DNA from: Arenibacter algicola
Lineage (GTDB): Bacteria > Bacteroidota > Bacteroidia > Flavobacteriales > Flavobacteriaceae
DNA length: 64,000 nucleotides
Assembly: GCF_018860365.1 (NCBI RefSeq)
Contig: NZ_JAHKPO010000003.1
Location: 992,001 to 1,056,000, forward strand
Reading direction: 5' to 3'
Shown here: piece by piece, positions 36,348 through 46,647 of the stretch
How positions within the stretch are numbered: position 1 is the first letter of the stretch
Layout of the letters: each line of letters opens with the position of its first letter
The notes under the pieces: generated by a model
The model's input: only the letters and a program-made list of their open reading frames with translations
What the model was told of the DNA's origin: nothing
Database searches by the model: none
Made by a program: the position numbers and the translations under genes

Positions 36348-39300
36348 ATGAAACACAATTACTCCAAGTCTTTTTCATTTTTAACTAACTTTTCCTTTAT
36401 ATGGATGCTCTTAATAGGGTTAAACCATTTAAATGCGCAATTTAATTTTGGAGAAAGTAATCTTGATCTAAACGGGTTGACCAGTTTAGGGGCAGGGGTT
36501 ACGTCTTTAGAATTTGGTCCGGATGGGAAACTATATGTAGCTGAGTATTCGGGAACTATTAAAGTACTCACTATTCAAAAATTAGCAGCTAATAATTATC
36601 AGGTCACCAATGTGGAATCCCTTGCTGGGGTTAAAAGTATTAAGAATCATAATGATGACGGTTCTATTAACACTACTGTTAATAGTAGGGAAACAACAGG
36701 AATGGTTGTTACAGGGACTGATCAGAATCCCATAATCTACGTTTCTTCTAGTGATTTTAGGATCGGGGGAATAGAACATGGTGGGGATTTGAACTTGGAT
36801 ACCAATTCAGGGGTTATTACGCGTTTTACAAAAAGTGGAGGAAGTTGGAGTGTTGTGGATATGGTTAGGGGACTGCCGAGATCCGAAGAGAACCATGCTA
36901 CTAATGGGTTGCAATTTACGAATATTGGAGGAATTGATTATTTGATCGTGGCTCAAGGGGGAAATACGAATGGGGGATCGCCTTCCCATAATTTTGCCTA
37001 TGCCAATGAAACTGCTCTTTCCGGAGCCATTTTGGCAATAGATATCACGGCCTTGGAAGGTATGCCCATTCTTACCGATAGCAGTGGGCGAAAATACATC
37101 CATGACCTGCCTACCGTTGATGATCCCACTAGGGCAAATGTGAATGGAATTACCGATCCTGATGATCCAAATTATGATGGTGTAGATATCAATGATCCTT
37201 TTGGAGGCAATGATGGTCTTAACCAGGCAATGTTGCTGCCAAATAGTCCGGTAAAAATATTGTCACCGGGGTATCGAAATGCCTATGATCTTTTTCTAAC
37301 GGCAAATGGGGCATTATATGTAACGGATAATGGGGCGAATACCGGTTGGGGTGGATTTCCTGTTAATGAAGGGACGGCCAATGTGATTAACGAATATGAT
37401 CCCAATGAAACAGGGGGCGATGCGGGAGAACCTGCGCCGGATGGAGAATATATTAATAATAAGGATCACCTGACTTTGGTCACTACTGATATTCAGAGTT
37501 ATACTTTCGGGTCCTTTTATGGTGGTCATCCCAATCCTATAAGGGCTAATCCTGATGGAGCTGGACTCTACACACATAACGGTACTACTGGTGTGTTTCG
37601 GACAAAAACTTATGATCCGGACGGTTCTACTCCTAATTCTACTACTAATATCGCAGAGGCCTTACCCGCCAACTGGCCTCCCGTAAAGGTTGCGGCCAAT
37701 GCCATTGAAGGAGATTGGCGCGGTCCTGGATTGGCAAATCCAGAAGGCCCTGTAGATGCACTTGTAACGGTTTGGGGAAAAAATGCCAATGCTATTACCC
37801 AATACACGGCAGGTAATTTTGAAGGAGGCATGCAAGGCAATTTATTGGCCGGTAAGAGTTCTGGAACTATACACAGGGTTAGTCTTAAAGCTGATGGTAC
37901 TTTAAATGAGCTTGATGAAAATTTTCTTAGTGGGTATGTAGATTATGTGCTGGGACTTACTGCTCAGGGAAATGATGATATTTTTCCCGGTACTATTTGG
38001 GTAGGAACCTTCAATGGTCTTTTAAAAGTTTTGGAACCTGCGGACGCCGTAAACTGTGTTGATCCTTCTGATTCCCTTTATGATCCCTTAGCTGATTATG
38101 ATAGCGATGGCTATACCAATGAAGATGAGGAAGATAGTGGAACGGATCCATGTAATGGAGGCTCACAGCCTGCTGATTTTGATAAAATAGCTGGTGCACC
38201 ATTTATTTCTGATATCAATGATCCGGACGACGATAACGATGGCATTGCGGATAGTGAGGACCCCTTTCAATTGGGTGATCCTTCTACTAACGGTAGCGAT
38301 GCTTTTGAGTTGCCCATACAAAATGATTTATTAAACTACCAGCAGAATATAGGAGGTATTTTTGGTTTGGGAATGACAGGGCTGATGAACAATGGGGATA
38401 CAGGTAGAAACTGGCTGGATTGGATAGATCAACAACAAGAAGGGGATCCCAATGAGCCTAATCCTGATGATGTATTGGGTGGTAACCCAGGTGTAATGAC
38501 TTCCCATATGCGTTATGGAACGGCGAAAGGTTTGGCCAACAATCAGGAAAAAGCCTATCAAATGGGCGTGCAGGTTGATCAGTCGACTGGTAAGTTTACA
38601 ATAGCGACACATATGGTCAATTTTGATGGGGGATATCAATTATACGGTAATACTGCTGCTTCTGGAGGGGAACTTGGTTTGTTTTTGGGCACAGGTTTTC
38701 AGGATAATTTTGTGCAATTTGTAATTACACAAAATGGTTTGGAGGCTATTCAGGAGGTGAACGACGTACCGGATACTGTTAATGCACTTTCGTTGGCTTT
38801 AGCCGTAGGAGAAAGACCGGATGTAAATTTATACCTTTATATTGTGGTTGATCCTGTAACCGGAGAACTTCAATTCGATTATAAAATAGAAGATGGAGCT
38901 CGATTAACACTGGGTACTATAACGGCTATTGGTGCTACTTTAGATGCCATACAAAATGCTGGTACAGATCTGGCCGTTGGTTTTATTGGAACCTCTAACA
39001 ATGTAGGAGTCGAGTTGGAAGGAAGTTGGGATTGGATATCTGTAAAAGCAAATGTTCCCTCCATAGAAATGGACATTCCTGATCTGGAACGGTATATGGG
39101 TAGTGGGGATGAAGAACTGGCATTAAATACTTTTTTTGATGATGATATGGGAACTTCCAATCTTACCTATACCATTCAGAATAATACCAATCCTTCCGAA
39201 ATAGGTGCGGTCATTACAGGTGATATACTTACTATTTCCTTTCCCGAAAGTCTTCAGGTAGCTGATATTACCATTAGAGCCACGGATCAGGATGACAATT

Positions 39301-42300
39301 ATGTGGAACAAACTTTTACGGTAACTGTTACTGATTCCCCTGTAGCCATATACAGGGTAAATGCAGGTGGTCCGCAAATAGCTAATATTGATGGAGGTAT
39401 AGATTGGTCCGCAGACACCCAAGCTGCCAATTCCACTTATCTTGTGGCCTCAGGATCTAATAGTGTAGGGACCTATGGGATTACTGCCTTTAACCCGGAT
39501 GTAAATCAAACCACTACTCCAGCCAATATCTTTGATACCGAACGCTATGATACTAGTTCGGGAGGTACGGATATAACTTATTCCTTTCCGGTTACAGCAA
39601 CCGGCAATTACGAGGTACGTCTTTATATGGCCAATGGATGGGATGGTACTTCTGCTCCGGGAGAGCGAATTTTTGATGTTTCGATTGAAGGTATATACTA
39701 CCAAAAATTGAAAAATATAGATTTATCAGGAACTTATGGGCATAAGATTGGAACAGCTATTAGTCATATTGTCAACGTGACCGATGGCAGTATAGAAATT
39801 GTACTAGAACACGTTGGTCCTGAAAACCCTTTGATAAATGGAATTGAGATTTTGGAAGCCTCCAATCTAGAAAGTCCCATTTACCTAAGTGCTATAGAAG
39901 ATCAACTGAACTATTTAGGGGATGAATTAAATGGGGCATTGTTGGTTACTGCCCACGGAGGTGATGGAAACTTAAACTTTAGTATTAGTGGACAGCCAGA
40001 TGGAGTTACGATAGAACCAACCAATGGCAATATTATTGGGGATATAGATAGTGCAGCGTTAGCTGGCAGCCCCTTCAATGTTACAGTAACTGTGGATGAT
40101 AGTGATGGATTAAGTAGTGATGCCAAAACAATAAACTTTCAGTGGATCATACAGGAAAGGTCTGCATATAGGATTAATGCTGGGGGTGCTACGGTGCTGG
40201 CAACGGATAGCGGACCCGTTTGGGAATACAACGGCGCTGCTGGGGCTTACCAAGGGGTTAGTTATTCTGTCAATACGGGAAAGAACTATACATCTACCTT
40301 GCTAAATAAAAATAGGCACTCGAGTATACCTGCTTATGTAGATGCTGCTACCTTCGAGGGTATTTTTGCCAAGGAGCGTTATGATGATGCAACAGCTCCG
40401 GAAATGATATACGATATCCCTGTGGAAAATGGAGATTATGTGGTACAGCTTTATATGGGTAACAGTTTTGCGGCCGCAAGCGGGACTGGCGATAGAATTT
40501 TTGATATTCTTTTGGAAGGCAACATTGTTGGAGACAATCTAGATGTAATTACAGAGTTTGGACACAATGTAGCCGGAATGCTATCTTATCCTGTAACTGT
40601 AACCGATGGAGTATTGAATCTCTCTTTTGCGCATGTAGTGGAAAACCCAATAGTGAGTGCCATAGAAATATATAGTGATAATCAATTGTTTTCAGCACTC
40701 TCTTTGGCCAGTATTCAGGATCAACAACATGGCCCTGGAGAAACACTTAGTTTTACTGCTTCAGCCAGTGGCGGTGATCCCAATGCTGACTTTGAATATT
40801 ATATATCTGGACAGCCTGAGGGCATTTCAGTAAATATGAACACTGGAGCCATTACTGGTACAGTAGCTGCCAATGCCGCTGTTGGAGGCCCCAAGGATAA
40901 TGGCATCCATCAGGTGACCGTTACGGTAAAAAAGGAAGGGTCTGTACCGTATAGTACTACTTTTATATGGTCGGTAACTTCAACTTGGATTAGTAAAAAT
41001 GAAAATGAAAACTATACAGCTCGTCATGAGAATTCTTTTGTGCAAGCAGGAGATAAATTTTATCTTATGGGAGGAAGGGAAAACCCAACGACTATTGATA
41101 TCTATGATTATTCTAGCAATACTTGGGAAAATCTAGCCAATTCCATGCCGGAGAACCTAGAATTTAACCACTTCCAAGCAACTGAATACCAAGGTCTTAT
41201 ATGGGTAATTGGAGCGTTTAATAATAATGATTATCCCAATGAAGTGCCGGAAGACCATATTTGGGCATTTGATCCGGTCGCCAATGAATGGATTCAGGGC
41301 CCTGAGATACCCGTAGGAAGGAGACGTGGGTCAACAGGGTTGGTAGTCTATGATAATAAATTCTACGTCGTAGGAGGAAATACCATTGGCCATAACGGTG
41401 GTTATGTTAATTGGTTTGATGAATACGATCCACAGACCGGTACTTGGACTAGCTTAACCGATGCTCCACATGCACGTGATCATTTTGCGGCCGTGCTTAT
41501 AGGAGATAAATTATATGCTGCGGGAGGTCGTTTATCAGGAGGAAGTGGGGGCACTTTTGCTCCAACTATTCCAGAAGTGGACGTGTATGATTTTACTACA
41601 GACACTTGGAGTACCTTGCCCGTTGGACAAAACATACCAACTCAAAGAGCTGGGGCCAGTACAGTAAACTTCAATGATAAGTTATTGGTTATTGGGGGTG
41701 AGCCCGAGGCTGCTGGACCTGCACTTTCTGTTACCGAGGAATACGATCCTAATTTACAGACTTGGCGTGAACTACCATCCTTGAACTTTCCAAGGCATGG
41801 TACTCAAGCCATTGTATCGGGCAACGGTATCTTTATCTTAGGGGGGTCGCCTATTCAAGGGGGAGGCAACCAGAAGAATATGGAATTTTTGGGTGAGGAT
41901 TCCCCCGTGGGAACCCCAAGTGTGGCCAGTGAGGTCAACACCTTCGACAATTTATTAATTGCTGATGGGGCTACTGAATCTATTGATCTAGATGTAGAGA
42001 ATGGAAATGTTGGTGTAATAGTGACTTCAATGGAACTATCAGGACCCGATGCGGCCGATTTTAATATTGTTTCCGGTCAATTGACCAATCAATTGTTGAA
42101 TGCAAACTCTACCCATCCTATTGGAATTTCCCTTAATGGTACCGGAGCGAATAGAAGCGCCAAATTAACGATAAATTACGGAAATAATTCTTCCAAAGAA
42201 ATTAATTTGTCCAATACGCTAGTTGTTCCAGATGTTACAGATCCAGGTACTCAAAATAATATTGAAGGAGATACTGTTTCTCTTCAAATAGATGCTACTG

Positions 42301-45300
42301 GGTCTTGTACAGATGTAACCTATAGCGCTACAGGATTACCCCCTGATTTAATAATAGATGTCAATAGTGGACTAATTACTGGAACCGTTTCTCCCAGTAG
42401 TGGAGGTAGTGGTGCGTTTCAAGAAAATAACGGATTGTTGATTATAGAAGCAGAATCCGGCAACACTTCTGGCTGGGATATCACCAATGATGGTGGGGTA
42501 ACGGCCATCCTTGCAAATACGGATAGTTTTTCCTCAATAAGTGGTGCAACCATTCCATATGAAGTTTCTATTAGTACTCCAGGGGTCTACCGTTTTGAGT
42601 GGAGAGGTAATAAAGGAGCAGGTGCTTCGGATGCCGCTAATGATGGCTGGTTGAGGTTCCCGAATAATAATGATGTATGGTTCTTTGGTCAAAACCCGAC
42701 AACTGTGGTTAATGAAGCTGGAATGATAAGTAATTTACTGGGAGCGAAGAATAACGTAGTGTTTCCAGCAGGTAGTTCTAGGGCGGGACAAGGAGAGCCG
42801 CTTCATAGTAGTGGTGTTAGCACTAGTGGATTTCTTAAAGTATATAGGGGAGGAAGTGTTTCCTCAGGGTATCAATGGTATGCAAGTACCAATGATGTTG
42901 GATACTACATCTATGTTTATTTTGTCAATGCAGGGACCTATACTATGGAAGTTTCCGAACGTTCTGCAGGTCATGCTGTAGATAGAATGGCATTGTATAA
43001 AGTGGATGGGCCAACCTATACCAGTGCACAATTAACTGCCGCTGCAGAATCGGAAACAGGTGGATCTGTAGGAGGTGCTGCTGACAATAGTCCTTATAAT
43101 GTAGAGGTTACGGTTACCGACGATTGTGTGCCGTCTCAATCTACATTACTTGAATTTGTGTGGAATATTGGTGAGGCAGGAAATCAAGTTCCTGTAGCAG
43201 TATTGGAAGCTGATATCACTTCTGGAGATGCGCCCCTAACCGTTAGTTTTACAGGAAGTAATTCAACCGATGATACGGGAGTAACGGAATATTTGTGGGA
43301 CTTTAAGGATGGGACTCCAACAGAGACCACTGCAGATCCTGTACATATTTTTAATACCCCTGGCATATATGAAGTAGAGTTAACGGTTAGTGACGGAGTT
43401 CTTTCGAATTCGACTACTTTAACCATAATAGTTAACATACCTGCTAACCAGGCACCAGTGGTTACGAACCCTGGTGAGCAGAACGGTGTTGAGGGCGACC
43501 TTGTATCGCTACAGGTTTCGGCCACTGATCCGGAGGACGATGGCATAAGCTTTTCTGCCACTGGACTCCCTACCGGCCTAAGTATAGATAACGCTACCGG
43601 ACTTATCAGTGGTACCATCGCTACAGGTGCTACAACAAACAGTCCTTATACAGTAGAGGTAACGGTAACGGACGACGGTACTCCTGCGGAGTCTACCATG
43701 GTTTCCTTTACCTGGAACGTAACTGTGGATCCTGTTAATCAGGCACCAGTGGTCACTAATCCAGGTGTGCAGAACGGTGTTGAGGGCGACGTGGTATCGC
43801 TACAGGTTTCGGCCACTGATCCGGAGGACGATGGCATGAGCTATTCTGCCACTGGACTCCCTACCGGCCTAAGTATAGATAACGCTACCGGACTTATCAG
43901 TGGTACCATCGCAACCGGTGCTACAACAAACAGTCCTTATACAGTAGAGGTAACGGTAACGGACGACGGTACTCCTGCGGAGTCTGCCATGGTTTCCTTT
44001 ACCTGGAACGTAACTGTGGATCCTGTTAATCAGGCACCAGTGGTCACTAATCCAGGTGTGCAGAATGATATAGAGGGTGCGGTGATCTCGCTACAGGTTT
44101 CGGCCACTGATCCGGAGGACGATGGCACGAGCTATTCTGCCACTGGACTCCCTACCGGCCTAAGTATAGATAACGCTACCGGACTTCTCAGTGGTACCAT
44201 CGCAACCGGTGCTACAACAAACAGTCCTTATACAGTAGAGGTAACGGTAACGGACGACGGTACTCCTGCGGAGTCTGCCATGGTTTCCTTTACTTGGAAC
44301 GTAACTGTGGATCCTGTTAATCAGGCACCAGTGGTCACTAATCCAGGTGTGCAGAATGATATAGAGGGTGCGGTGATCTCGCTACAGGTTTCGGCCACTG
44401 ATCCGGAGGACGATGGCATGAGCTATTCTGCCACTGGACTCCCTATCGGCCTTAGTATAGATAACGCCACCGGACTTCTCAGTGGCACCATCGCTACCGG
44501 TGCTGCAGCCAATAGTCCTTATACAGTAGAGGTAACGGTAACGGACGATGGTACTCCTGCGGAGTCTACCACGATCTCCTTTACTTGGAACGTAACGGAT
44601 GTTCCGGTGAACCAGGCACCAGTGGTCACTAATCCAGGTGTTCAGAACAGTCTTGTAGGCAATACAATTTCCTTGCAAGTTGCGGCCACTGATCCTGAGG
44701 ACGATAGTATGATCTTTTCTGTAGCCAATCTTCCAACTGGACTATCTATAGATACGTCCACTGGACTTATTAGTGGTACTATTGCCACCGGCGCTGCAGT
44801 CAATAGTCCTTACACCGTAGAGGTAACGGTAACAGATGACGGCACTCCAGAAGAGGCAACTATGGTTTCCTTTACTTGGAATGTAACGCTTGGTCCTGTC
44901 AACGGGGCTCCAGTAGCCGTTGCAACTGCAAATGTGGAGTCAGGGCCTGCACCTTTAACCGTGAATTTTACGGGAAGTAATTCTATGGACGATGAAGGAG
45001 TAACCTCGTATTTATGGGATTTTAAAGATGGAACTCCTACCAGCTCGACGGCCGATCCAATTCATGTTTTTGAAGAACCTGGTATCTACAGGGTTGAATT
45101 AACGGTATCCGATGGTTTCTTAACAGATACGGAGTTTGTGACAATAACTGTTACAGAACCAGAGTCAGAGGAAAAAATGAAAGCGGTTATAGCGCCCAAT
45201 CCAGCAAGAGAAACGGCTAACGTCTTTATAATAAATGCTCCTGATGATCAGATGGTCAATGAAATATATTTACACGATTCTACAGGCAAATTTATTAGTG

Positions 45301-45434
45301 TCATTTCCAACCCTACATTGGTAGATGATTACTTTGTTGTGCCTATTTATTCTTTGACCGATGGTGTTTATTATATCACTTTGGTTATGGATGGTGATGA
45401 ACAATTACCAGTGAGACTCGTTGTGAAAAATTAA
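36348..45434 (+). CDS. Giant T9SS-secreted mosaic protein with malectin, Kelch, PKD and Ig-like repeats
   Basis: A 3028-residue protein. I start it at the ATG at 36348 rather than the upstream TTG at 36315 because MKHNYSKSFSFLTNF begins a proper signal peptide ending LNHLNAQ. Domains in order: a sorbosone/glucose-dehydrogenase-like propeller (about 28-565), acidic thrombospondin type 3 repeats (577-637, DPDDDNDGIADSEDPF), a lectin-like beta region (to about 900), a cadherin-like domain, malectin 1 (998-1174, IYRVNAGG), an Ig-like domain, malectin 2 (1272-1444, AYRINAGG), a Kelch propeller (1555-1850), a carbohydrate-binding-like region (2030-2240), PKD (2279-2361), five Ig-like repeats (2369-2853), PKD (2854-2938), and a T9SS sorting domain (2944-3028, VIAPNPARETANVFI). 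It is probably a surface or released glycan-binding protein. Its enzymatic capacity, if any, would lie in the propeller. Confidence 0.88.
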   Translation: MKHNYSKSFSFLTNFSFIWMLLIGLNHLNAQFNFGESNLDLNGLTSLGAGVTSLEFGPDGKLYVAEYSGTIKVLTIQKLAANNYQVTNVESLAGVKSIKNHNDDGSINTTVNSRETTGMVVTGTDQNPIIYVSSSDFRIGGIEHGGDLNLDTNSGVITRFTKSGGSWSVVDMVRGLPRSEENHATNGLQFTNIGGIDYLIVAQGGNTNGGSPSHNFAYANETALSGAILAIDITALEGMPILTDSSGRKYIHDLPTVDDPTRANVNGITDPDDPNYDGVDINDPFGGNDGLNQAMLLPNSPVKILSPGYRNAYDLFLTANGALYVTDNGANTGWGGFPVNEGTANVINEYDPNETGGDAGEPAPDGEYINNKDHLTLVTTDIQSYTFGSFYGGHPNPIRANPDGAGLYTHNGTTGVFRTKTYDPDGSTPNSTTNIAEALPANWPPVKVAANAIEGDWRGPGLANPEGPVDALVTVWGKNANAITQYTAGNFEGGMQGNLLAGKSSGTIHRVSLKADGTLNELDENFLSGYVDYVLGLTAQGNDDIFPGTIWVGTFNGLLKVLEPADAVNCVDPSDSLYDPLADYDSDGYTNEDEEDSGTDPCNGGSQPADFDKIAGAPFISDINDPDDDNDGIADSEDPFQLGDPSTNGSDAFELPIQNDLLNYQQNIGGIFGLGMTGLMNNGDTGRNWLDWIDQQQEGDPNEPNPDDVLGGNPGVMTSHMRYGTAKGLANNQEKAYQMGVQVDQSTGKFTIATHMVNFDGGYQLYGNTAASGGELGLFLGTGFQDNFVQFVITQNGLEAIQEVNDVPDTVNALSLALAVGERPDVNLYLYIVVDPVTGELQFDYKIEDGARLTLGTITAIGATLDAIQNAGTDLAVGFIGTSNNVGVELEGSWDWISVKANVPSIEMDIPDLERYMGSGDEELALNTFFDDDMGTSNLTYTIQNNTNPSEIGAVITGDILTISFPESLQVADITIRATDQDDNYVEQTFTVTVTDSPVAIYRVNAGGPQIANIDGGIDWSADTQAANSTYLVASGSNSVGTYGITAFNPDVNQTTTPANIFDTERYDTSSGGTDITYSFPVTATGNYEVRLYMANGWDGTSAPGERIFDVSIEGIYYQKLKNIDLSGTYGHKIGTAISHIVNVTDGSIEIVLEHVGPENPLINGIEILEASNLESPIYLSAIEDQLNYLGDELNGALLVTAHGGDGNLNFSISGQPDGVTIEPTNGNIIGDIDSAALAGSPFNVTVTVDDSDGLSSDAKTINFQWIIQERSAYRINAGGATVLATDSGPVWEYNGAAGAYQGVSYSVNTGKNYTSTLLNKNRHSSIPAYVDAATFEGIFAKERYDDATAPEMIYDIPVENGDYVVQLYMGNSFAAASGTGDRIFDILLEGNIVGDNLDVITEFGHNVAGMLSYPVTVTDGVLNLSFAHVVENPIVSAIEIYSDNQLFSALSLASIQDQQHGPGETLSFTASASGGDPNADFEYYISGQPEGISVNMNTGAITGTVAANAAVGGPKDNGIHQVTVTVKKEGSVPYSTTFIWSVTSTWISKNENENYTARHENSFVQAGDKFYLMGGRENPTTIDIYDYSSNTWENLANSMPENLEFNHFQATEYQGLIWVIGAFNNNDYPNEVPEDHIWAFDPVANEWIQGPEIPVGRRRGSTGLVVYDNKFYVVGGNTIGHNGGYVNWFDEYDPQTGTWTSLTDAPHARDHFAAVLIGDKLYAAGGRLSGGSGGTFAPTIPEVDVYDFTTDTWSTLPVGQNIPTQRAGASTVNFNDKLLVIGGEPEAAGPALSVTEEYDPNLQTWRELPSLNFPRHGTQAIVSGNGIFILGGSPIQGGGNQKNMEFLGEDSPVGTPSVASEVNTFDNLLIADGATESIDLDVENGNVGVIVTSMELSGPDAADFNIVSGQLTNQLLNANSTHPIGISLNGTGANRSAKLTINYGNNSSKEINLSNTLVVPDVTDPGTQNNIEGDTVSLQIDATGSCTDVTYSATGLPPDLIIDVNSGLITGTVSPSSGGSGAFQENNGLLIIEAESGNTSGWDITNDGGVTAILANTDSFSSISGATIPYEVSISTPGVYRFEWRGNKGAGASDAANDGWLRFPNNNDVWFFGQNPTTVVNEAGMISNLLGAKNNVVFPAGSSRAGQGEPLHSSGVSTSGFLKVYRGGSVSSGYQWYASTNDVGYYIYVYFVNAGTYTMEVSERSAGHAVDRMALYKVDGPTYTSAQLTAAAESETGGSVGGAADNSPYNVEVTVTDDCVPSQSTLLEFVWNIGEAGNQVPVAVLEADITSGDAPLTVSFTGSNSTDDTGVTEYLWDFKDGTPTETTADPVHIFNTPGIYEVELTVSDGVLSNSTTLTIIVNIPANQAPVVTNPGEQNGVEGDLVSLQVSATDPEDDGISFSATGLPTGLSIDNATGLISGTIATGATTNSPYTVEVTVTDDGTPAESTMVSFTWNVTVDPVNQAPVVTNPGVQNGVEGDVVSLQVSATDPEDDGMSYSATGLPTGLSIDNATGLISGTIATGATTNSPYTVEVTVTDDGTPAESAMVSFTWNVTVDPVNQAPVVTNPGVQNDIEGAVISLQVSATDPEDDGTSYSATGLPTGLSIDNATGLLSGTIATGATTNSPYTVEVTVTDDGTPAESAMVSFTWNVTVDPVNQAPVVTNPGVQNDIEGAVISLQVSATDPEDDGMSYSATGLPIGLSIDNATGLLSGTIATGAAANSPYTVEVTVTDDGTPAESTTISFTWNVTDVPVNQAPVVTNPGVQNSLVGNTISLQVAATDPEDDSMIFSVANLPTGLSIDTSTGLISGTIATGAAVNSPYTVEVTVTDDGTPEEATMVSFTWNVTLGPVNGAPVAVATANVESGPAPLTVNFTGSNSMDDEGVTSYLWDFKDGTPTSSTADPIHVFEEPGIYRVELTVSDGFLTDTEFVTITVTEPESEEKMKAVIAPNPARETANVFIINAPDDQMVNEIYLHDSTGKFISVISNPTLVDDYFVVPIYSLTDGVYYITLVMDGDEQLPVRLVVKN
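43451..44905 (+). repeat. Five tandem 291-bp coding repeats (97-residue Ig-like domains)
   Basis: The marker GGCACCAGTGGT recurs at 43451, 43742, 44033, 44324 and 44615, exactly 291 bases apart, and the related GGCTCCAGTAGC at 44906 begins the following PKD domain. Each unit encodes NQAPVVTNPG...LPTGLSIDNATGL...SPYTVEVTVTDDGTP, the putative-Ig (He_PIG) type. Copies 2-4 are nearly identical in DNA; copy 5 is clearly more diverged. The array is kept in frame and is flanked on both sides by PKD domains. Confidence 0.97.
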
Positions 45435-45776
45435 TAGAATATCATTTTTATTAAAGGGAATAGCCATGTAAATGTCTATTCCCTTTTTTGTTTTGGTAGG
45501 GTTAATGCGCCAAGGCTTGTCTCCTTAGTAAATGGTTAGTGTTTGAAAACGTATGCCATTAAAATAATCAGTAGGATTGCCCTTGAGAAATTTTGTATTG
45601 ATGGGAGAATAAACTTGCAAAACACAAGGGATATTAGAACAGATTTTAATAGGCACATCAGTGGTAGGCAATAATCTGCCTTAGCCGCTCTTACATATCT
45701 TGAATGGGCAGAGGATATTTTGTCTGCTCATGGTAAATGCAGTTGTAGAGCAATAGAAAAGAGTAATTAAAAGGCT
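45435..45776. other. Intergenic region between convergent genes
   Basis: About 340 bases between the giant protein gene and the first phosphatase gene. The 5' part is the strong terminator at 45453-45494. From 45495 to the phosphatase stop I find no gene, no additional hairpin with a T-run for the minus strand, and only low-confidence short frames. Confidence 0.6.
45453..45494 (+). terminator. Rho-independent terminator after the giant protein gene
   Basis: AAAGGGAATAG at 45453-45463 pairs perfectly with CTATTCCCTTT at 45476-45486 around a 12-base loop, followed by a TTTTTTGTTTT tract. It begins 19 bases after the stop codon. The A-rich 5' side also makes it partly usable on the minus strand. 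Confidence 0.9.
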
Positions 45777-46517
45777 TTAATCAAAATTGATACTTGTGTT
45801 TTCAATCAAAGGTAGTAGTTGTGCAAGCCATTTATCCGTAATCTTCATATTCTGCAACATTGCAAGTTGCTGTAAATTGTGAACATCAGAGGCTACGAAA
45901 TCAATTAATCCATCGTTCATTAACCTAACGGCCATTTTTTGTACATCCTTGCCGTAATAATCACTTAAAGACAACAGATTCATTTGGAATAGGATGCCCT
46001 GTTTTTTATATTTTTTATATTTTGAAAAGTTATTGTGCAAGTACACATAACGTTCTGGATGCGCCAATATGGGAAAAAAACTATGCTCCGCAATTTTTTG
46101 TATGGCATCCTTGAAATTTATCGAGGGCTGTAGGTAAGACATTTCTACTAACAAATAATTTTTGTTTATTGGCATTACGGAATCCTTTTCTAGGAGTGGC
46201 TCAAAATTAGCATCTATCATATGTTCCGCTGCTACATTCAGAGAGATATCTTTCATGCCTTCACTCAAAAGCTTGTTAAGTACTTTTCCATGTGCAGCAT
46301 GGATGGTGTCATGATCATTGGGGTAATAATTATGCATGATATGAGGTGTGGCAATAAACTTTTTTACACCAATATCCGAGAACCCTTTTATGAGTTCAAT
46401 GGATTCTTCTACAGTTTTGGCACCATCATCAATTCCTGGTAGAATGTGATTATGAATGTCTATAAAATTTTCAAGGGAGTCAACTAAGAATTTTTTCTTC
46501 TGAAAAAAATAAAACAT
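45777..46517 (-). CDS. CpsB/CapC-type protein-tyrosine phosphatase (PHP family)
   Basis: A 246-residue PHP-domain phosphatase. Metal-binding motifs are all present: DIHNHILPGIDDGAKT, FIATPHIMHNYYPND, EMSYLQPSINF, LAHPERYVYLH and ASDVHNLQQLAML. CpsB/YwqE-type enzymes use Mn-dependent chemistry to remove phosphate from the tyrosine tail of BY-kinases, which matches the Wzc-like kinase encoded at 33397-35778. A second, clearly paralogous gene of identical length lies 130 bases upstream on the same strand. The gene is convergent with the giant protein gene. Confidence 0.92.
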   Translation of the reverse strand: MFYFFQKKKFLVDSLENFIDIHNHILPGIDDGAKTVEESIELIKGFSDIGVKKFIATPHIMHNYYPNDHDTIHAAHGKVLNKLLSEGMKDISLNVAAEHMIDANFEPLLEKDSVMPINKNYLLVEMSYLQPSINFKDAIQKIAEHSFFPILAHPERYVYLHNNFSKYKKYKKQGILFQMNLLSLSDYYGKDVQKMAVRLMNDGLIDFVASDVHNLQQLAMLQNMKITDKWLAQLLPLIENTSINFD

Positions 46518-46647
46518 GAATTTTAATTTCCGGCAAAGGTAGGATAATATTAATTATCATTAATGAATATCCATCATAGCAATTGTGTTTTTAACTACAA
46601 AACAGAAGCGATGCCTAGATTATTTTGGACGGTTTTCTTCATGAAAT

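Noticed and set aside
43451..44905. Regular repeats resembling a CRISPR array
   Set aside because: Period is 291 bases, fully in frame and coding for Ig-like domains; no short repeats with unique spacers are present.
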